Part shown: positions 8,049-16,102 of the stretch, piece after piece
Position numbering within the stretch: position 1 is the stretch's first letter
How the letters are laid out: each line of letters opens with the position of its first letter
From: Candidatus Poribacteria bacterium
GTDB lineage: Bacteria; Poribacteria; WGA-4E; WGA-3G
Length of the DNA stretch: 64,000 bases
Direction: 5' to 3'
Assembly: GCA_022827185.1 (NCBI GenBank)
Contig: JAJDTM010000003.1
Location: 62,001-126,000, forward strand
Translations under genes and position numbers: made by a program
Notes under the pieces: model-generated
Told to the model about the DNA's origin: nothing
Database searches by the model: none
The model's input: the letters and a program-made list of their open reading frames with translations, nothing else

Positions 8049-11000
8049 ATGGATTTAAAACGGAATCGTGGGCACAACTTGTCCCAACACGATAGAAAAG
8101 ATACCCTATACCCCTCTGTTAACTTGCATCAAGGGCAACACCTTCACGGCTTTGAAGTGAAAACCGTCACCCCAATTGACGAGCTGCGCGCAGTCGCAAT
8201 AGAACTCCTGCATGCACAAAGCGGCGCACGTCTACTTCATTTCTATACAGATGATACCAGAAACTGGTTCTCAATCAGTCCGATAACCCCAACACTTGAT
8301 GATACAGGATTACAACATATTCTTGAACACTGCGTAATGAAGGGATCTCGTAACTATCCAATAAAAGGAGTGCTTTATGAGATCGTGAAAATGAGCCTCG
8401 CGACTTATGACAGTACGAATGCCATGAACTACGTTGATCACGCCTTTTACTACGCTTCAAGCAATGTCAAAAAGGATTTGTTCAACCTTGCAGAAGTCTA
8501 CTTTGATTCGGTTTTTCATCCGCTACTGACAGAGGACACTTTCAAACGTGAAGGACACCATCTTGAACCCGTTGATCCAGATCAACCCACAGGCGAGTTA
8601 AGAATAAATGGCATCGTCTACAATGAAGTAAAAAACAATCTGTCTGATCCAGAAGCGTGCTTGTATTACGCTGTGCGCGTCGGACTTCTGCCTGACACCT
8701 GCTATGCCCGCAGTGGTGCCGGGAACTCGCTTGTTATGCCGGACTTAACCTACGAACAATTGAAAACCTATCACAAAACCTACTTTCATCCACGCAACTG
8801 TTATTTTTTCTTTTACGGCAATATTCCAACAAACGATTATCTCGTACTTCTCGCTGATAAACTGGGGGCACTTCCACAGACTGAAACAGAAGGCTTTCTA
8901 CATCCCCTCCGCCCAGAAATCTCACGCCAACCGAAGTGGGAATCTCCGCGAACTATAACGGATACCTATCCAATTGGTGCAGATGAACCGCTCACGGAAA
9001 AGACATACTTGATGCTCAGTTGGATCACTGGAGATACAACAGATCCCGAAGATGCCATCCTGTGTCATATTTTAAACCTGATCCTGTTTGGCAACGAAGG
9101 AGCACCGCTGCGCAAGGCACTCATCGATTCAAAACTTGGAACGGATACACTCATTAATTTCTTAGGCGACCTGACAGGACCCAATAGAACTTTCTGTGTA
9201 GGTTTGGTTGGCAGCGAAGCAGAGCGCGTTGACGCTTTCACGGAATTGATCATCCATACACTCACGCAAATTGCAGATGCGGAAATTGAGACAGAGAAGG
9301 TGGAAGCCGCATTCCAACAAATCGCCTACGACTATCAAGAAGTGACATCGAACTTCCCGTTTGAAATGATGAAGCGGGTCGTAAATACCTGGATATATGA
9401 AAAGGAACCGACCCTCTTTTTAAAGATGGGGACGCACCTATCTGCTGCCCGTCAACGCTGGAAACAAAATCCGCGCATTTTCAATGAATTGATCCGAGAG
9501 CGGCTTCTCGACAATCCACATCGGTTGACGGTTATCCTTACGCCTGACCCAAATATGCAAGCAAGTTTTGATGCCAACGTGAACAGTCGACTGAAGGCAA
9601 TCCGGGCAAAACTCACTGATGAACAGATGCGGCAGATTGCTGCCGATGCCGCTGAACTTGAACGTCTTAGTGGACAGCCCAATTCGCCGGAGGATTTGGC
9701 AAAGTTGCCGCAACTGCACATCTCTGACCTGCCCACTAAACCGCAGCATATTCCCACGACCGTTGAAACGGTTAGTGGACGCCCTCTGCTCCGAAACGAC
9801 ATTTTTTCAAACGGTGTGAACTACCTCGTGCTGAACTTCAACTTGCAAGGGTTACCACAACACCTGTGGCAGTATCTACCCAGATACACCGATGCCGTTG
9901 GCAAACTCGGTGCGGGCAAGATGAATTACGAAGAGATGGCACAGCGCAGCGCGGCAGCTACCGGCGGCATTGGATGTTTTCCTGACTTTAGCACTCACGC
10001 GCTTGATCCAAGCCGTCCGGTGTGGAACATGCAGTTTCGACTCAAGGCCCTTGATGAGAAAATGGAAGATGCCTTGGGTGTTTTGCACGATCTGGTTTTC
10101 GATGTGAACCCACGCGATAAAGAACGTCTCCACAACGTGCTGAGTCAAGCCGTAGTAGAATATCAGAACCTGATACACGGTTACAACGGTCCAAGTATCG
10201 CGAACCATCATGCTGCTCGCAGACTTTCACCAGAAGCATATTTCAAAGAAACCGTCTTCGGGCTGCCACAATTCCGCATGAGTGAAATGTTGCTCAAGCA
10301 TTTTGACGAATCCTATGAGGAACTTAGTGGGTACATTGAACAGATCCGAGATTTTCTATTAGTCCAAAGCCGCGTGACCGCCAGTTTTACTGGTTCGGAT
10401 GCAGCTTTTGAGATGCTTCAAGGACAGTTTGCCGAATGGGTCCGCGATATGCGTGATGAACCGATAACCCCAACACAAATAGGTTTTAAACCTTTTGGGA
10501 CACCCCCACGCGAAGGATTGGCAGCACCTATTCAAATAGCGCACTGCACGCAGATGATACCCGCACCGCACTACTCACATCCGGATTCAGAACTCCTGAC
10601 AATTGGTTCGCATATCTTAGAGAATGATTACATATTGCCCGAAATTCGTTTTAAAGGCAATGCCTACGGTTTTCATTTTTCATACAACCCATTTGAATCC
10701 ATGCTACACCAAGGCTCAGAGTTCGATCCGCATGTCGCTCGTACACTTGACGTTTTCGCACAGACAGTTGACTATGTTAAACAGGTGGAGTGGACACAAA
10801 CGGATATTGATCGAGCAATTATTGCTAAATCAACGGATTATCAAAAAACAGTCCGACCCAGTCACGCCTCAGCCGATGCGCTTACACATTACCTTGCGGG
10901 GCAGACCCGTGAAATGTTTGAAGAAAAATATGCGCAACTCCAGCGCGCAACCCCCAAAGAAGTAAAACGGGCGCTGCTTCAGACGCTTGAGGGAAATAGG

Positions 11001-11099
11001 GATAAAGCGTCAATTTGTGTTTTAGCGAGTCGCGAGAAATTAGAAGCCGAAAATCAGAAGATGGCGCAGCCATTGCGTATTGAAAACCTCTTCAAATAG
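8049..11099 (+). CDS. PreP-like M16C zinc metallopeptidase
   Basis: 1016 aa, the usual length for presequence-protease/falcilysin-type M16C enzymes. The inverted zinc motif HxxEH is HILEH (about residues 90-94), followed by CVMKGSRNYP, and the third ligand Glu is in NGIVYNEVKNNL about 100 residues later, as in PreP. Two further domains without zinc sites form the second half of the chamber. It degrades unfolded peptides; no signal peptide is visible, so cytoplasmic. ATG 8046 lies only two bases after the ribosome-binding site, so ATG 8049 is preferred. It is a single gene flanked by intergenic regions with IS-related sequence downstream. Confidence 0.9.
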   Translation: MDLKRNRGHNLSQHDRKDTLYPSVNLHQGQHLHGFEVKTVTPIDELRAVAIELLHAQSGARLLHFYTDDTRNWFSISPITPTLDDTGLQHILEHCVMKGSRNYPIKGVLYEIVKMSLATYDSTNAMNYVDHAFYYASSNVKKDLFNLAEVYFDSVFHPLLTEDTFKREGHHLEPVDPDQPTGELRINGIVYNEVKNNLSDPEACLYYAVRVGLLPDTCYARSGAGNSLVMPDLTYEQLKTYHKTYFHPRNCYFFFYGNIPTNDYLVLLADKLGALPQTETEGFLHPLRPEISRQPKWESPRTITDTYPIGADEPLTEKTYLMLSWITGDTTDPEDAILCHILNLILFGNEGAPLRKALIDSKLGTDTLINFLGDLTGPNRTFCVGLVGSEAERVDAFTELIIHTLTQIADAEIETEKVEAAFQQIAYDYQEVTSNFPFEMMKRVVNTWIYEKEPTLFLKMGTHLSAARQRWKQNPRIFNELIRERLLDNPHRLTVILTPDPNMQASFDANVNSRLKAIRAKLTDEQMRQIAADAAELERLSGQPNSPEDLAKLPQLHISDLPTKPQHIPTTVETVSGRPLLRNDIFSNGVNYLVLNFNLQGLPQHLWQYLPRYTDAVGKLGAGKMNYEEMAQRSAAATGGIGCFPDFSTHALDPSRPVWNMQFRLKALDEKMEDALGVLHDLVFDVNPRDKERLHNVLSQAVVEYQNLIHGYNGPSIANHHAARRLSPEAYFKETVFGLPQFRMSEMLLKHFDESYEELSGYIEQIRDFLLVQSRVTASFTGSDAAFEMLQGQFAEWVRDMRDEPITPTQIGFKPFGTPPREGLAAPIQIAHCTQMIPAPHYSHPDSELLTIGSHILENDYILPEIRFKGNAYGFHFSYNPFESMLHQGSEFDPHVARTLDVFAQTVDYVKQVEWTQTDIDRAIIAKSTDYQKTVRPSHASADALTHYLAGQTREMFEEKYAQLQRATPKEVKRALLQTLEGNRDKASICVLASREKLEAENQKMAQPLRIENLFK

Positions 11100-11274
11100 A
11101 ATTAGGACTCAAGTTGCAAGAGAAACATAAGAAGCAGACATTTTGAGGCTTTTATTTTAGGGTAGGCGTGTGGAATCTGGCACACATGCTGAACGGGTTC
11201 AATTCGCAGGGATGCAAGTTGGGGTCTAAACCGTTGTGGTTACCAAGACTACTTAACATACGTTAAAAAATTCC

Positions 11275-11304
11275 TTGACTTTAATGGGGATATTCTGATA
11301 GAAT
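11275..11304 (+). promoter_or_regulatory. Promoter of dnaN copy 1, now upstream of the IsrB element
   Basis: TTGACT (11275-11280), 18-nt spacer, TAGAAT (11299-11304). The same promoter with the same spacing precedes dnaN copy 2 at 13931-13960. Start of transcription near 11311 would leave about 20 nt before the element's left end. Confidence 0.6.
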
Positions 11305-11310
11305 TGTAGA

Positions 11311-11537
11311 ATACTTAACAAGGAGAATTATACGTCAGTGACCCCGTCCTAAAGGACGGGGCTTGTGCGAAGCGCATGCCAAGCGTTCACTCCACAAGTT
11401 AAACCACTGACTACAGTAATATATCACGGTCCCTGAGCGTGGCAGCTCACACGATGTTTCGGATACTCCCCTCGTCTGATTCCACTCTGCGACTGTGATC
11501 TGGAAGGGGCAACATATAACCCGAAAGGGAATTTACG
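11311..11537 (+). ncRNA. Candidate omega RNA of the IsrB element with 5' guide
   Basis: Just upstream of isrB. GTCAGTG (11334-11340) pairs perfectly with CACTGAC (11405-11411). Inside are CCCCGTCC/GGACGGGG (11342-11349 with 11354-11361, loop TAAA) and CTTGTG (11362-11367) with CACAAG (11393-11398). This is the position and style of IscB/IsrB omega RNA, in which the guide is the 5' segment taken from the host DNA next to the left end; here 11311-11330, the dnaN leader. The 3' end is not defined by sequence alone. Confidence 0.6.
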
Positions 11538-12593
11538 ATGAACTTCGTTCCTGTCAAGAGCAAAGAGGGTGAGAAACTCATGCCAACCACACCCACGCGG
11601 GCGGGCATGATGATAAAATGTGGGGATGCAACACCTTATTGGAACAACGGTATCTTCTGCATTAGACTTACCCGGGAGACATCGGGGTGCTATAAGCAAG
11701 AGATTGTAGTCGGTGTAGACCCGGGTAGTAAAAAAGAAGGATTTACCGTCAAGTCTGAAGCACATACTTACCTCAATCTTCAGGCGGATGCACACAACAC
11801 AGTCGGTAAGAAAGTTGAAAAGCGTCGTGAGTTGCGGCGGGGCCGGCGTTCCCGGAAGTGTCCGAACCGCAAAAATCGCACCAACCGCCTCGCGAATAGA
11901 GAACGGATTCCCGCAGGCACACGTGCGAGGTGGGATTGGAAGCTAAGAATACTTCATTGGTTGTCTAAACTATATCCAATCAGCTATGTATGTGTAGAGG
12001 ATATTAAAGCGAGGACGCTACAGCGTGCTAAGAAATGGAATCAGTCTTTTAGTCCACTTGAAGTCGGTAAGCAATGGTTCTATTCTGAAGTTTCAAAGCG
12101 ATGGGAGTTGTTCACCCTTCAAGGGTGGGAAACAAAAGAGATACGTGATAGATTAGGTCTAAAGAAGTCGTCAAAGAAACTATCGGAGACATTTGACGCA
12201 CATTGTGTAGATTCTTGGTGCCTCGCCTATCACACGGTTGGGGGTCAAAGTATACCGGATAACACAGACATTTTCTGTGTCGCCCCTATCCCGATACGCC
12301 GGCGTGAACTCCATAGACAGAACCCACAGAAAGGTGGGAAAAGACCGCGATATGGTGGCACAGTGTGCTTGGGCATCCCTAAGAATACATTAGTCAAACA
12401 CGTAAAACATGGTCTGCTTAGAGTGACGGGATTTGATAAAGCGGGACTCAATCTAAGTGAGTTAGGGAGTGCCAAACGTGTTGTTAGAAACGCGAAACAA
12501 GGCACATATCGTGTTTTACGCAAACTTAACTTTAGATATAAGGACGGCAATTCCGCACCATGCTAAAGCAATGGTGTCCCCTTGCCGAAGATA
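11331..12593 (+). mobile_element. IS200/IS605-type element carrying isrB, no transposase
   Basis: Left end starts near ACGTCAGTG after the ribosome-binding site AGGAGAATTAT; right end is the nested palindrome CGGCAA (12545-12550) with TTGCCG (12582-12587) around CACCAT (12556-12561) with ATGGTG (12571-12576), then CGAAGATA. The flank is ATGATGG, the start of dnaN copy 1. The comparison with dnaN copy 2, whose ribosome-binding site is 8 nt from its ATG, shows that the element split this leader. There is no TnpA (Y1) gene, so movement needs a transposase in trans. The last codons of isrB run into the right-end palindrome. Confidence 0.75.
11538..12566 (+). CDS. isrB: IsrB: HNH-less IscB-family RNA-guided nickase
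   Basis: 342 aa. Order of parts: PLMP-type N-terminal segment (KLMPTTPTRA, 13-22), RuvC-I VVGVDPGS with Asp61, arginine-rich bridge helix with the RRxRR pattern (about 93-118), RuvC-II VCVEDIKA with Glu154, RuvC-III FDAHCVDSW with His222 and Asp225, and a basic C-terminal domain. In IscB an HNH domain sits between RuvC-II and RuvC-III; here only about 65 residues separate them and no HNH is visible, which defines IsrB, a single-strand-nicking relative. All RuvC acidic residues are present, so it may be active. AAAGGGA precedes ATG 11538. It lies downstream of a structured omega-RNA-like leader. Confidence 0.85.
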   Translation: MNFVPVKSKEGEKLMPTTPTRAGMMIKCGDATPYWNNGIFCIRLTRETSGCYKQEIVVGVDPGSKKEGFTVKSEAHTYLNLQADAHNTVGKKVEKRRELRRGRRSRKCPNRKNRTNRLANRERIPAGTRARWDWKLRILHWLSKLYPISYVCVEDIKARTLQRAKKWNQSFSPLEVGKQWFYSEVSKRWELFTLQGWETKEIRDRLGLKKSSKKLSETFDAHCVDSWCLAYHTVGGQSIPDNTDIFCVAPIPIRRRELHRQNPQKGGKRPRYGGTVCLGIPKNTLVKHVKHGLLRVTGFDKAGLNLSELGSAKRVVRNAKQGTYRVLRKLNFRYKDGNSAPC

Positions 12594-12596
12594 ATG

Positions 12597-13700
12597 ATGG
12601 AATTAACTTTTGAAAAAGATGATCTCTTACATTCCTTGCAAATCCTACAGGGTGTCGCGAGTGGACGTAGTACCTTGCCAATCCTTTCCAATGTCCTTAT
12701 CCAAGCTGCAGATGGAAAAATTGAGTGTATCGCCACGGATCTCGAAATCGGCATTAAGATTAGGGTAGAAGGTGTCATTCAAGAAGACGGCGCGATCACT
12801 GTTGCCGCAAAAAAGTTGGCGGACATCGTCAAAGAACTGCCGGAAGATAAACCGATACACCTCGTAACGACAGCAAATCATCGTGTTGAAATTAGCTGTG
12901 GCGACGGCGTTTATAAGATTATTGGACTCTCGGATGCAGAGTTTCCGCAATTGCCTTCGATTGATGGACATTCACTGACGATTGAAGGCGAAACGCTACG
13001 CGCTGTTCTGCGTAGAACTGAATTCGCCGCAGCGACAGATGATGTGCGTTACTTCCTAAACGGTCTCTATTTTAGTTTCCTTGAAGATAGAACCGAAGTC
13101 GTCGCTACTGATTTTGTCCAGCTCGCACTCGCGCAATGCGAATCGTTCAATGCCCCAGAGAACATAGAGGGGTTCATCGTTCCACTGAAAGCCGTTAAAG
13201 AGATCGAACGCACTTTCGCTGCATCCGATACAGTGCAGGTCTCAATTTTTGAAAACCAGATTCTCTTCGCCGATGAGAATGCTACCTTAACCACACGCCT
13301 CGTAGAGGGTGATTATCCGAAATACCAAGAAGTTCTCCCAAAATCTACGGAAGGTAGTGTAGTCGTCTCCAAAGAACAACTTCTACATGCCAGCCGGCGC
13401 GTGGCACTGTTATCGAATCCGAAGAGCTATTGTATCTCTTTGGAGATCAATTCTGAACAGATTCAGATTTCAACGCAGGCACCGGAATTAGGCGAAGCAC
13501 ACGAAACAGTTCCTGTGGAGTCCTGTACTGGAGATATCCGATTCGGCATTGATGCCCGTTTGCTGGTAGAGACGTTAGCACACATCGAAACGGAATCGGT
13601 CGTGATAGAATTCACAAGCGAAGTGAAACCCATATCCTTTAAACCGACTGATACGGAAGGACATATTTGCCTTGTAGTGCCAATGCGCTTGGAAGCTTAA
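12597..13700 (+). CDS. dnaN: DNA polymerase III beta subunit (sliding clamp), copy 1
   Basis: 367 aa, standard clamp length, starting MELTFEKDDLLHSLQ and ending with the clamp motif VPMRLEA. It is a close paralogue of copy 2 (most residues identical by eye). The pocket segment that normally reads TDGHRLA is TDFVQLA here: Gly replaced by Phe and the His-Arg pair lost, which should alter the site that binds polymerase and mismatch-repair peptides. ATG 12594 is also possible but homology with copy 2 favours 12597. Its own promoter and ribosome-binding site (11275-11326) are cut off by the IsrB element; only a weak GAAG precedes the start now, so expression may be low. Confidence 0.9.
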   Translation: MELTFEKDDLLHSLQILQGVASGRSTLPILSNVLIQAADGKIECIATDLEIGIKIRVEGVIQEDGAITVAAKKLADIVKELPEDKPIHLVTTANHRVEISCGDGVYKIIGLSDAEFPQLPSIDGHSLTIEGETLRAVLRRTEFAAATDDVRYFLNGLYFSFLEDRTEVVATDFVQLALAQCESFNAPENIEGFIVPLKAVKEIERTFAASDTVQVSIFENQILFADENATLTTRLVEGDYPKYQEVLPKSTEGSVVVSKEQLLHASRRVALLSNPKSYCISLEINSEQIQISTQAPELGEAHETVPVESCTGDIRFGIDARLLVETLAHIETESVVIEFTSEVKPISFKPTDTEGHICLVVPMRLEA

Positions 13701-13989
13701 GGCAGTAAACCTACGGACATCACTCTCCGATTGCAAGGGAGGATAAGACACTCCGTACCGCAGCACACACGCCCGCGTTCAACACGCCCAGTTCGGTGTT
13801 ACAGAGCGATGCCGAACCAATTCAACGCGCGGATCTACCACAATCTACTCCGGAGATAGTCCACACGGATTCAAGTGGATGTCTAAGTCAATGTTGTCAT
13901 CGAAACTACTTAACATCAGTTGAAAAGCACTTGACTTTAACTGATATTTTCTGGTAGAATTGTAGAAATACTTCATAAGGAGAAATGGA
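13701..13989 (+). promoter_or_regulatory. dnaN copy 2 leader with promoter
   Basis: TTGACT (13931-13936), 18-nt spacer and TAGAAT (13955-13960), then AAGGAG (13977-13982) before ATG 13990. From about 13890 on the sequence matches the leader of copy 1, including CTACTTAACAT, so the duplication included the promoter. The part before that holds no gene I can see. Confidence 0.6.
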
Positions 13990-15093
13990 ATGGAACTAAC
14001 CTTTGAAAAAGATGACCTCTTGCATTCCTTGCAAGTCCTCCAAGGGGTCGCGAGTGGACACAGTACGCTACCGATTCTTTCAAACGTCCTCATTGAAGCT
14101 GCAGATGGAAAAATTGCGTGTATCGCTACGGATCTCGAAATCGGGATTAAGATCAGGGTAGAAGGTGTCATTCAAGAAGATGGTGCAATTACTGTTGCCG
14201 CCAAAAAGTTGGCGGACATCGTCAAAGAACTGCCGGAAGATAAAACCATACATCTTGTAACCACGGCAAATGATCGCGTTGAAATCACCTGTGGCGACGG
14301 CGTTTACAAGATTATCGGACTCCCCGACGAAGAGTTCCCACAATTGCCGTCCATTGATGGACATTCACTGACTATCGAAGGCGAAACGCTACGCGGTGTT
14401 CTGCGTAGAACCGAATTCGCTGCGGCGACAGATGATGTGCGCTATTATCTAAACGGTCTCTATTTTAGTTTCCTTGCGGATAGAACCGATATCGTCGCTA
14501 CCGACGGTGTATCGCTTGCACTCGCCCAATGCGAAGCGTTCACGGTTCCTGAGAATATAGAAGGGTTCATCGTTCCGCTGAAAGCCATTAAAGAGATCGA
14601 ACGCACTTTCGCTGAATCCGAACAGGTGCAGGTCTCAATTTTTGAAAACCAGATTCTCTTTGCCGATGAGAATGCCACCTTAACGACACGCCTCGTAGAG
14701 GGTGATTATCCGAAATACCAAGGACTCATCCCGCAATCCTCAGCAGGTAGGGCGGTCGTCTCTAAAGAACAACTCCTCCACGCGACACGACGGGTCGCAT
14801 TGCTATCAAATCCGAAGAACTACTGTGTCTGTTTGGAGATTGATCCTGAGCAGATCCAGATTTCAACGCAGACACCAGAAGTAGGTGAGGCATACGAGAC
14901 AGTGCCTGTCAAATCCTGCACTGGCCGTGAACGGATCGGGATTGATGCGCGCTATCTGATAGAGACATTGACACATATTGAAACGGAATCCATCGCGATA
15001 GAATTTACAAGTGCAGTGACCACAGTAACCTTTAAACCGGTCGGTGACGAAGGACATGTTTGTCTTATATACCCGATGCGTCTGGAATCTTAA
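13990..15093 (+). CDS. dnaN: DNA polymerase III beta subunit (sliding clamp), copy 2
   Basis: 367 aa with all three clamp domains and the C-terminal YPMRLES. The pocket segment is TDGVSLA: the Gly is kept but His-Arg of the usual TDGHRLA is replaced by Val-Ser. Leader and coding sequence match copy 1 closely, so this is a recent tandem duplication. No dnaA, recF or gyrB is adjacent, unlike the classical dnaN neighbourhood, so neither copy is certain to be the main replication clamp. AAGGAG lies 7 nt before the ATG. Confidence 0.93.
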   Translation: MELTFEKDDLLHSLQVLQGVASGHSTLPILSNVLIEAADGKIACIATDLEIGIKIRVEGVIQEDGAITVAAKKLADIVKELPEDKTIHLVTTANDRVEITCGDGVYKIIGLPDEEFPQLPSIDGHSLTIEGETLRGVLRRTEFAAATDDVRYYLNGLYFSFLADRTDIVATDGVSLALAQCEAFTVPENIEGFIVPLKAIKEIERTFAESEQVQVSIFENQILFADENATLTTRLVEGDYPKYQGLIPQSSAGRAVVSKEQLLHATRRVALLSNPKNYCVCLEIDPEQIQISTQTPEVGEAYETVPVKSCTGRERIGIDARYLIETLTHIETESIAIEFTSAVTTVTFKPVGDEGHVCLIYPMRLES

Positions 15094-15125
15094 ATCCGTC
15101 GTTTTTAAATCGCTCTATTTTTTCT

Positions 15126-15287
15126 CAGAGCCATTCAATTTTAGGAAGTTATTGAATTTCACGTCTTTTTTAAGGATCCGGTTCGGTTAGGAATGCACGT
15201 CGCATTTGGGTGAGTACACCGCAAAACCGAACCTACCGGACCTGGGGATGAAAATTCGATCGAAAAATAGACAATTGAATAGCTCTG
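15126..15287. mobile_element. MITE-like repeat with CAGAGCCATTCAATT ends
   Basis: CAGAGCCATTCAATT at 15126-15140 and its near inverse AATTGAATAGCTCTG at 15273-15287. Inside lies a long palindrome: GATCCGGTTCGGTTAG (about 15175-15190) against CCGAACCTACCGGACC (about 15227-15242). Related copies are at 49638 and 51329. No ORF. It occupies most of the gap between dnaN and the tRNAs. Confidence 0.55.
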
Positions 15288-15305
15288 ATTTTTTCTGAAA
15301 ATAAC

Positions 15306-15334
15306 TTGACAACCCATTGCTTTTATGGTATTAT
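15306..15334 (+). promoter_or_regulatory. tRNA operon promoter
   Basis: TTGACA (15306-15311), 17-nt spacer, TATTAT (15329-15334); tRNA-Phe begins 14 nt downstream. A near-consensus sigma70 promoter. Confidence 0.7.
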
Positions 15335-15347
15335 TATATAGTCTGGT

Positions 15348-15420
15348 GCCGAGATAGCTCAGTCGGTAGAGCAGTAGACTGAAAATCTATGTGTCGGCAG
15401 TTCGATTCTGCCTCTCGGCA
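15348..15420 (+). tRNA. tRNA-Phe (GAA)
   Basis: 73 nt. Acceptor GCCGAGA/TCTCGGC, D arm GCTC...GAGC, anticodon loop CTGAAAA giving GAA, T arm GGCAG-TTCGATT-CTGCC, discriminator A. CCA is not encoded. Confidence 0.95.
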
Positions 15421-15447
15421 TTTCTCTCCATCGCAATAGTTTGCTAA

Positions 15448-15519
15448 GCCGGTGTAGCTCAGGGGAAGAGCAACTGATTCGTAATCAGTAGGTCGGAGGT
15501 TCAAATCCTCTCATCGGCT
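15448..15519 (+). tRNA. tRNA-Thr (CGT)
   Basis: 72 nt. Acceptor GCCGGTG/CATCGGC with one G-T pair, D arm GCTC...GAGC, anticodon stem ACTGA/TCAGT with loop TTCGTAA giving CGT (reads ACG), T arm with loop TTCAAAT, discriminator T. It follows tRNA-Phe after 27 nt and probably shares its promoter. CCA is not encoded. Confidence 0.93.
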
Positions 15520-15608
15520 CTTCTACTTCCCCGATATTAACAAGTTCCCAACACCGGATTCGTCTTTTACTCTTAACCCATTCGTCTGAAAATCGTGGGG
15601 TTACACCG

Positions 15609-16076
15609 ATGATTAATACGGCACCACTACTGAACGCATCAAAGGTTATACTCCCTCATTTGCCGAAAAGGCTTCAAAAATTGATGCCTGGGTTCTTAGC
15701 ATTTCTGCCGTTGGCACTCGAAATTGCCAAACTCCTGTACAAGCATCGCCAAGAAATCAGAGATATTATTGAGAATCTAACCAAACGCGCCTCAAAGCAA
15801 ACTAAAAAGGTGAGTGATGGTATCGCAATGACTGTTCCGCGTTTGCCGAAAAAGGTAGGTCGAAAGTTACGTCGTCGGTTAAAATATCTGCCGTTGGCAC
15901 TCGAAATTGCGAAAGCATCTTACAGAAAGAATCGCAAAAAAGTTCAGCGTTTAACAACTTCGCTTCCGAAGAAGACGCAAAGGAAAATCGATAGGCTATT
16001 AAAACGACACCATCGGCAGCGGCGTTTGAATTTTCTCCACGGATTTCGGAACCCTCTCCGTAGATACCAGCCCTAA
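15609..16076 (+). CDS. Small, very basic protein with an internal duplication
   Basis: 155 aa, rich in Lys and Arg, with few acidic residues. The segment LPLALEIAKLLYKHRQEI (about 34-51) recurs as LPLALEIAKASYRKNRKK (about 93-110), also at the DNA level (CTGCCGTTGGCACTCGAAAT twice), and both are preceded by a Leu-Pro-Lys-Arg/Lys stretch (LPKRLQKL, LPKKVGRK), so the protein is two copies of a module. The repeats could form amphipathic or membrane-leaning helices next to basic tails. I do not recognise a family. It lies alone between the tRNAs and a TPR gene on the other strand; that it is expressed is likely because of the duplicated, frame-preserved coding pattern, but not certain. Confidence 0.5.
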   Translation: MINTAPLLNASKVILPHLPKRLQKLMPGFLAFLPLALEIAKLLYKHRQEIRDIIENLTKRASKQTKKVSDGIAMTVPRLPKKVGRKLRRRLKYLPLALEIAKASYRKNRKKVQRLTTSLPKKTQRKIDRLLKRHHRQRRLNFLHGFRNPLRRYQP

Positions 16077-16102
16077 AAATATTGGATTCTTTCCTTTTTC
16101 CG

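Noticed and set aside
13701..13890. Second IS remnant between the dnaN copies
   Set aside because: Neither the left-end hairpin nor the right-end palindrome of the IS605-type elements is present here.
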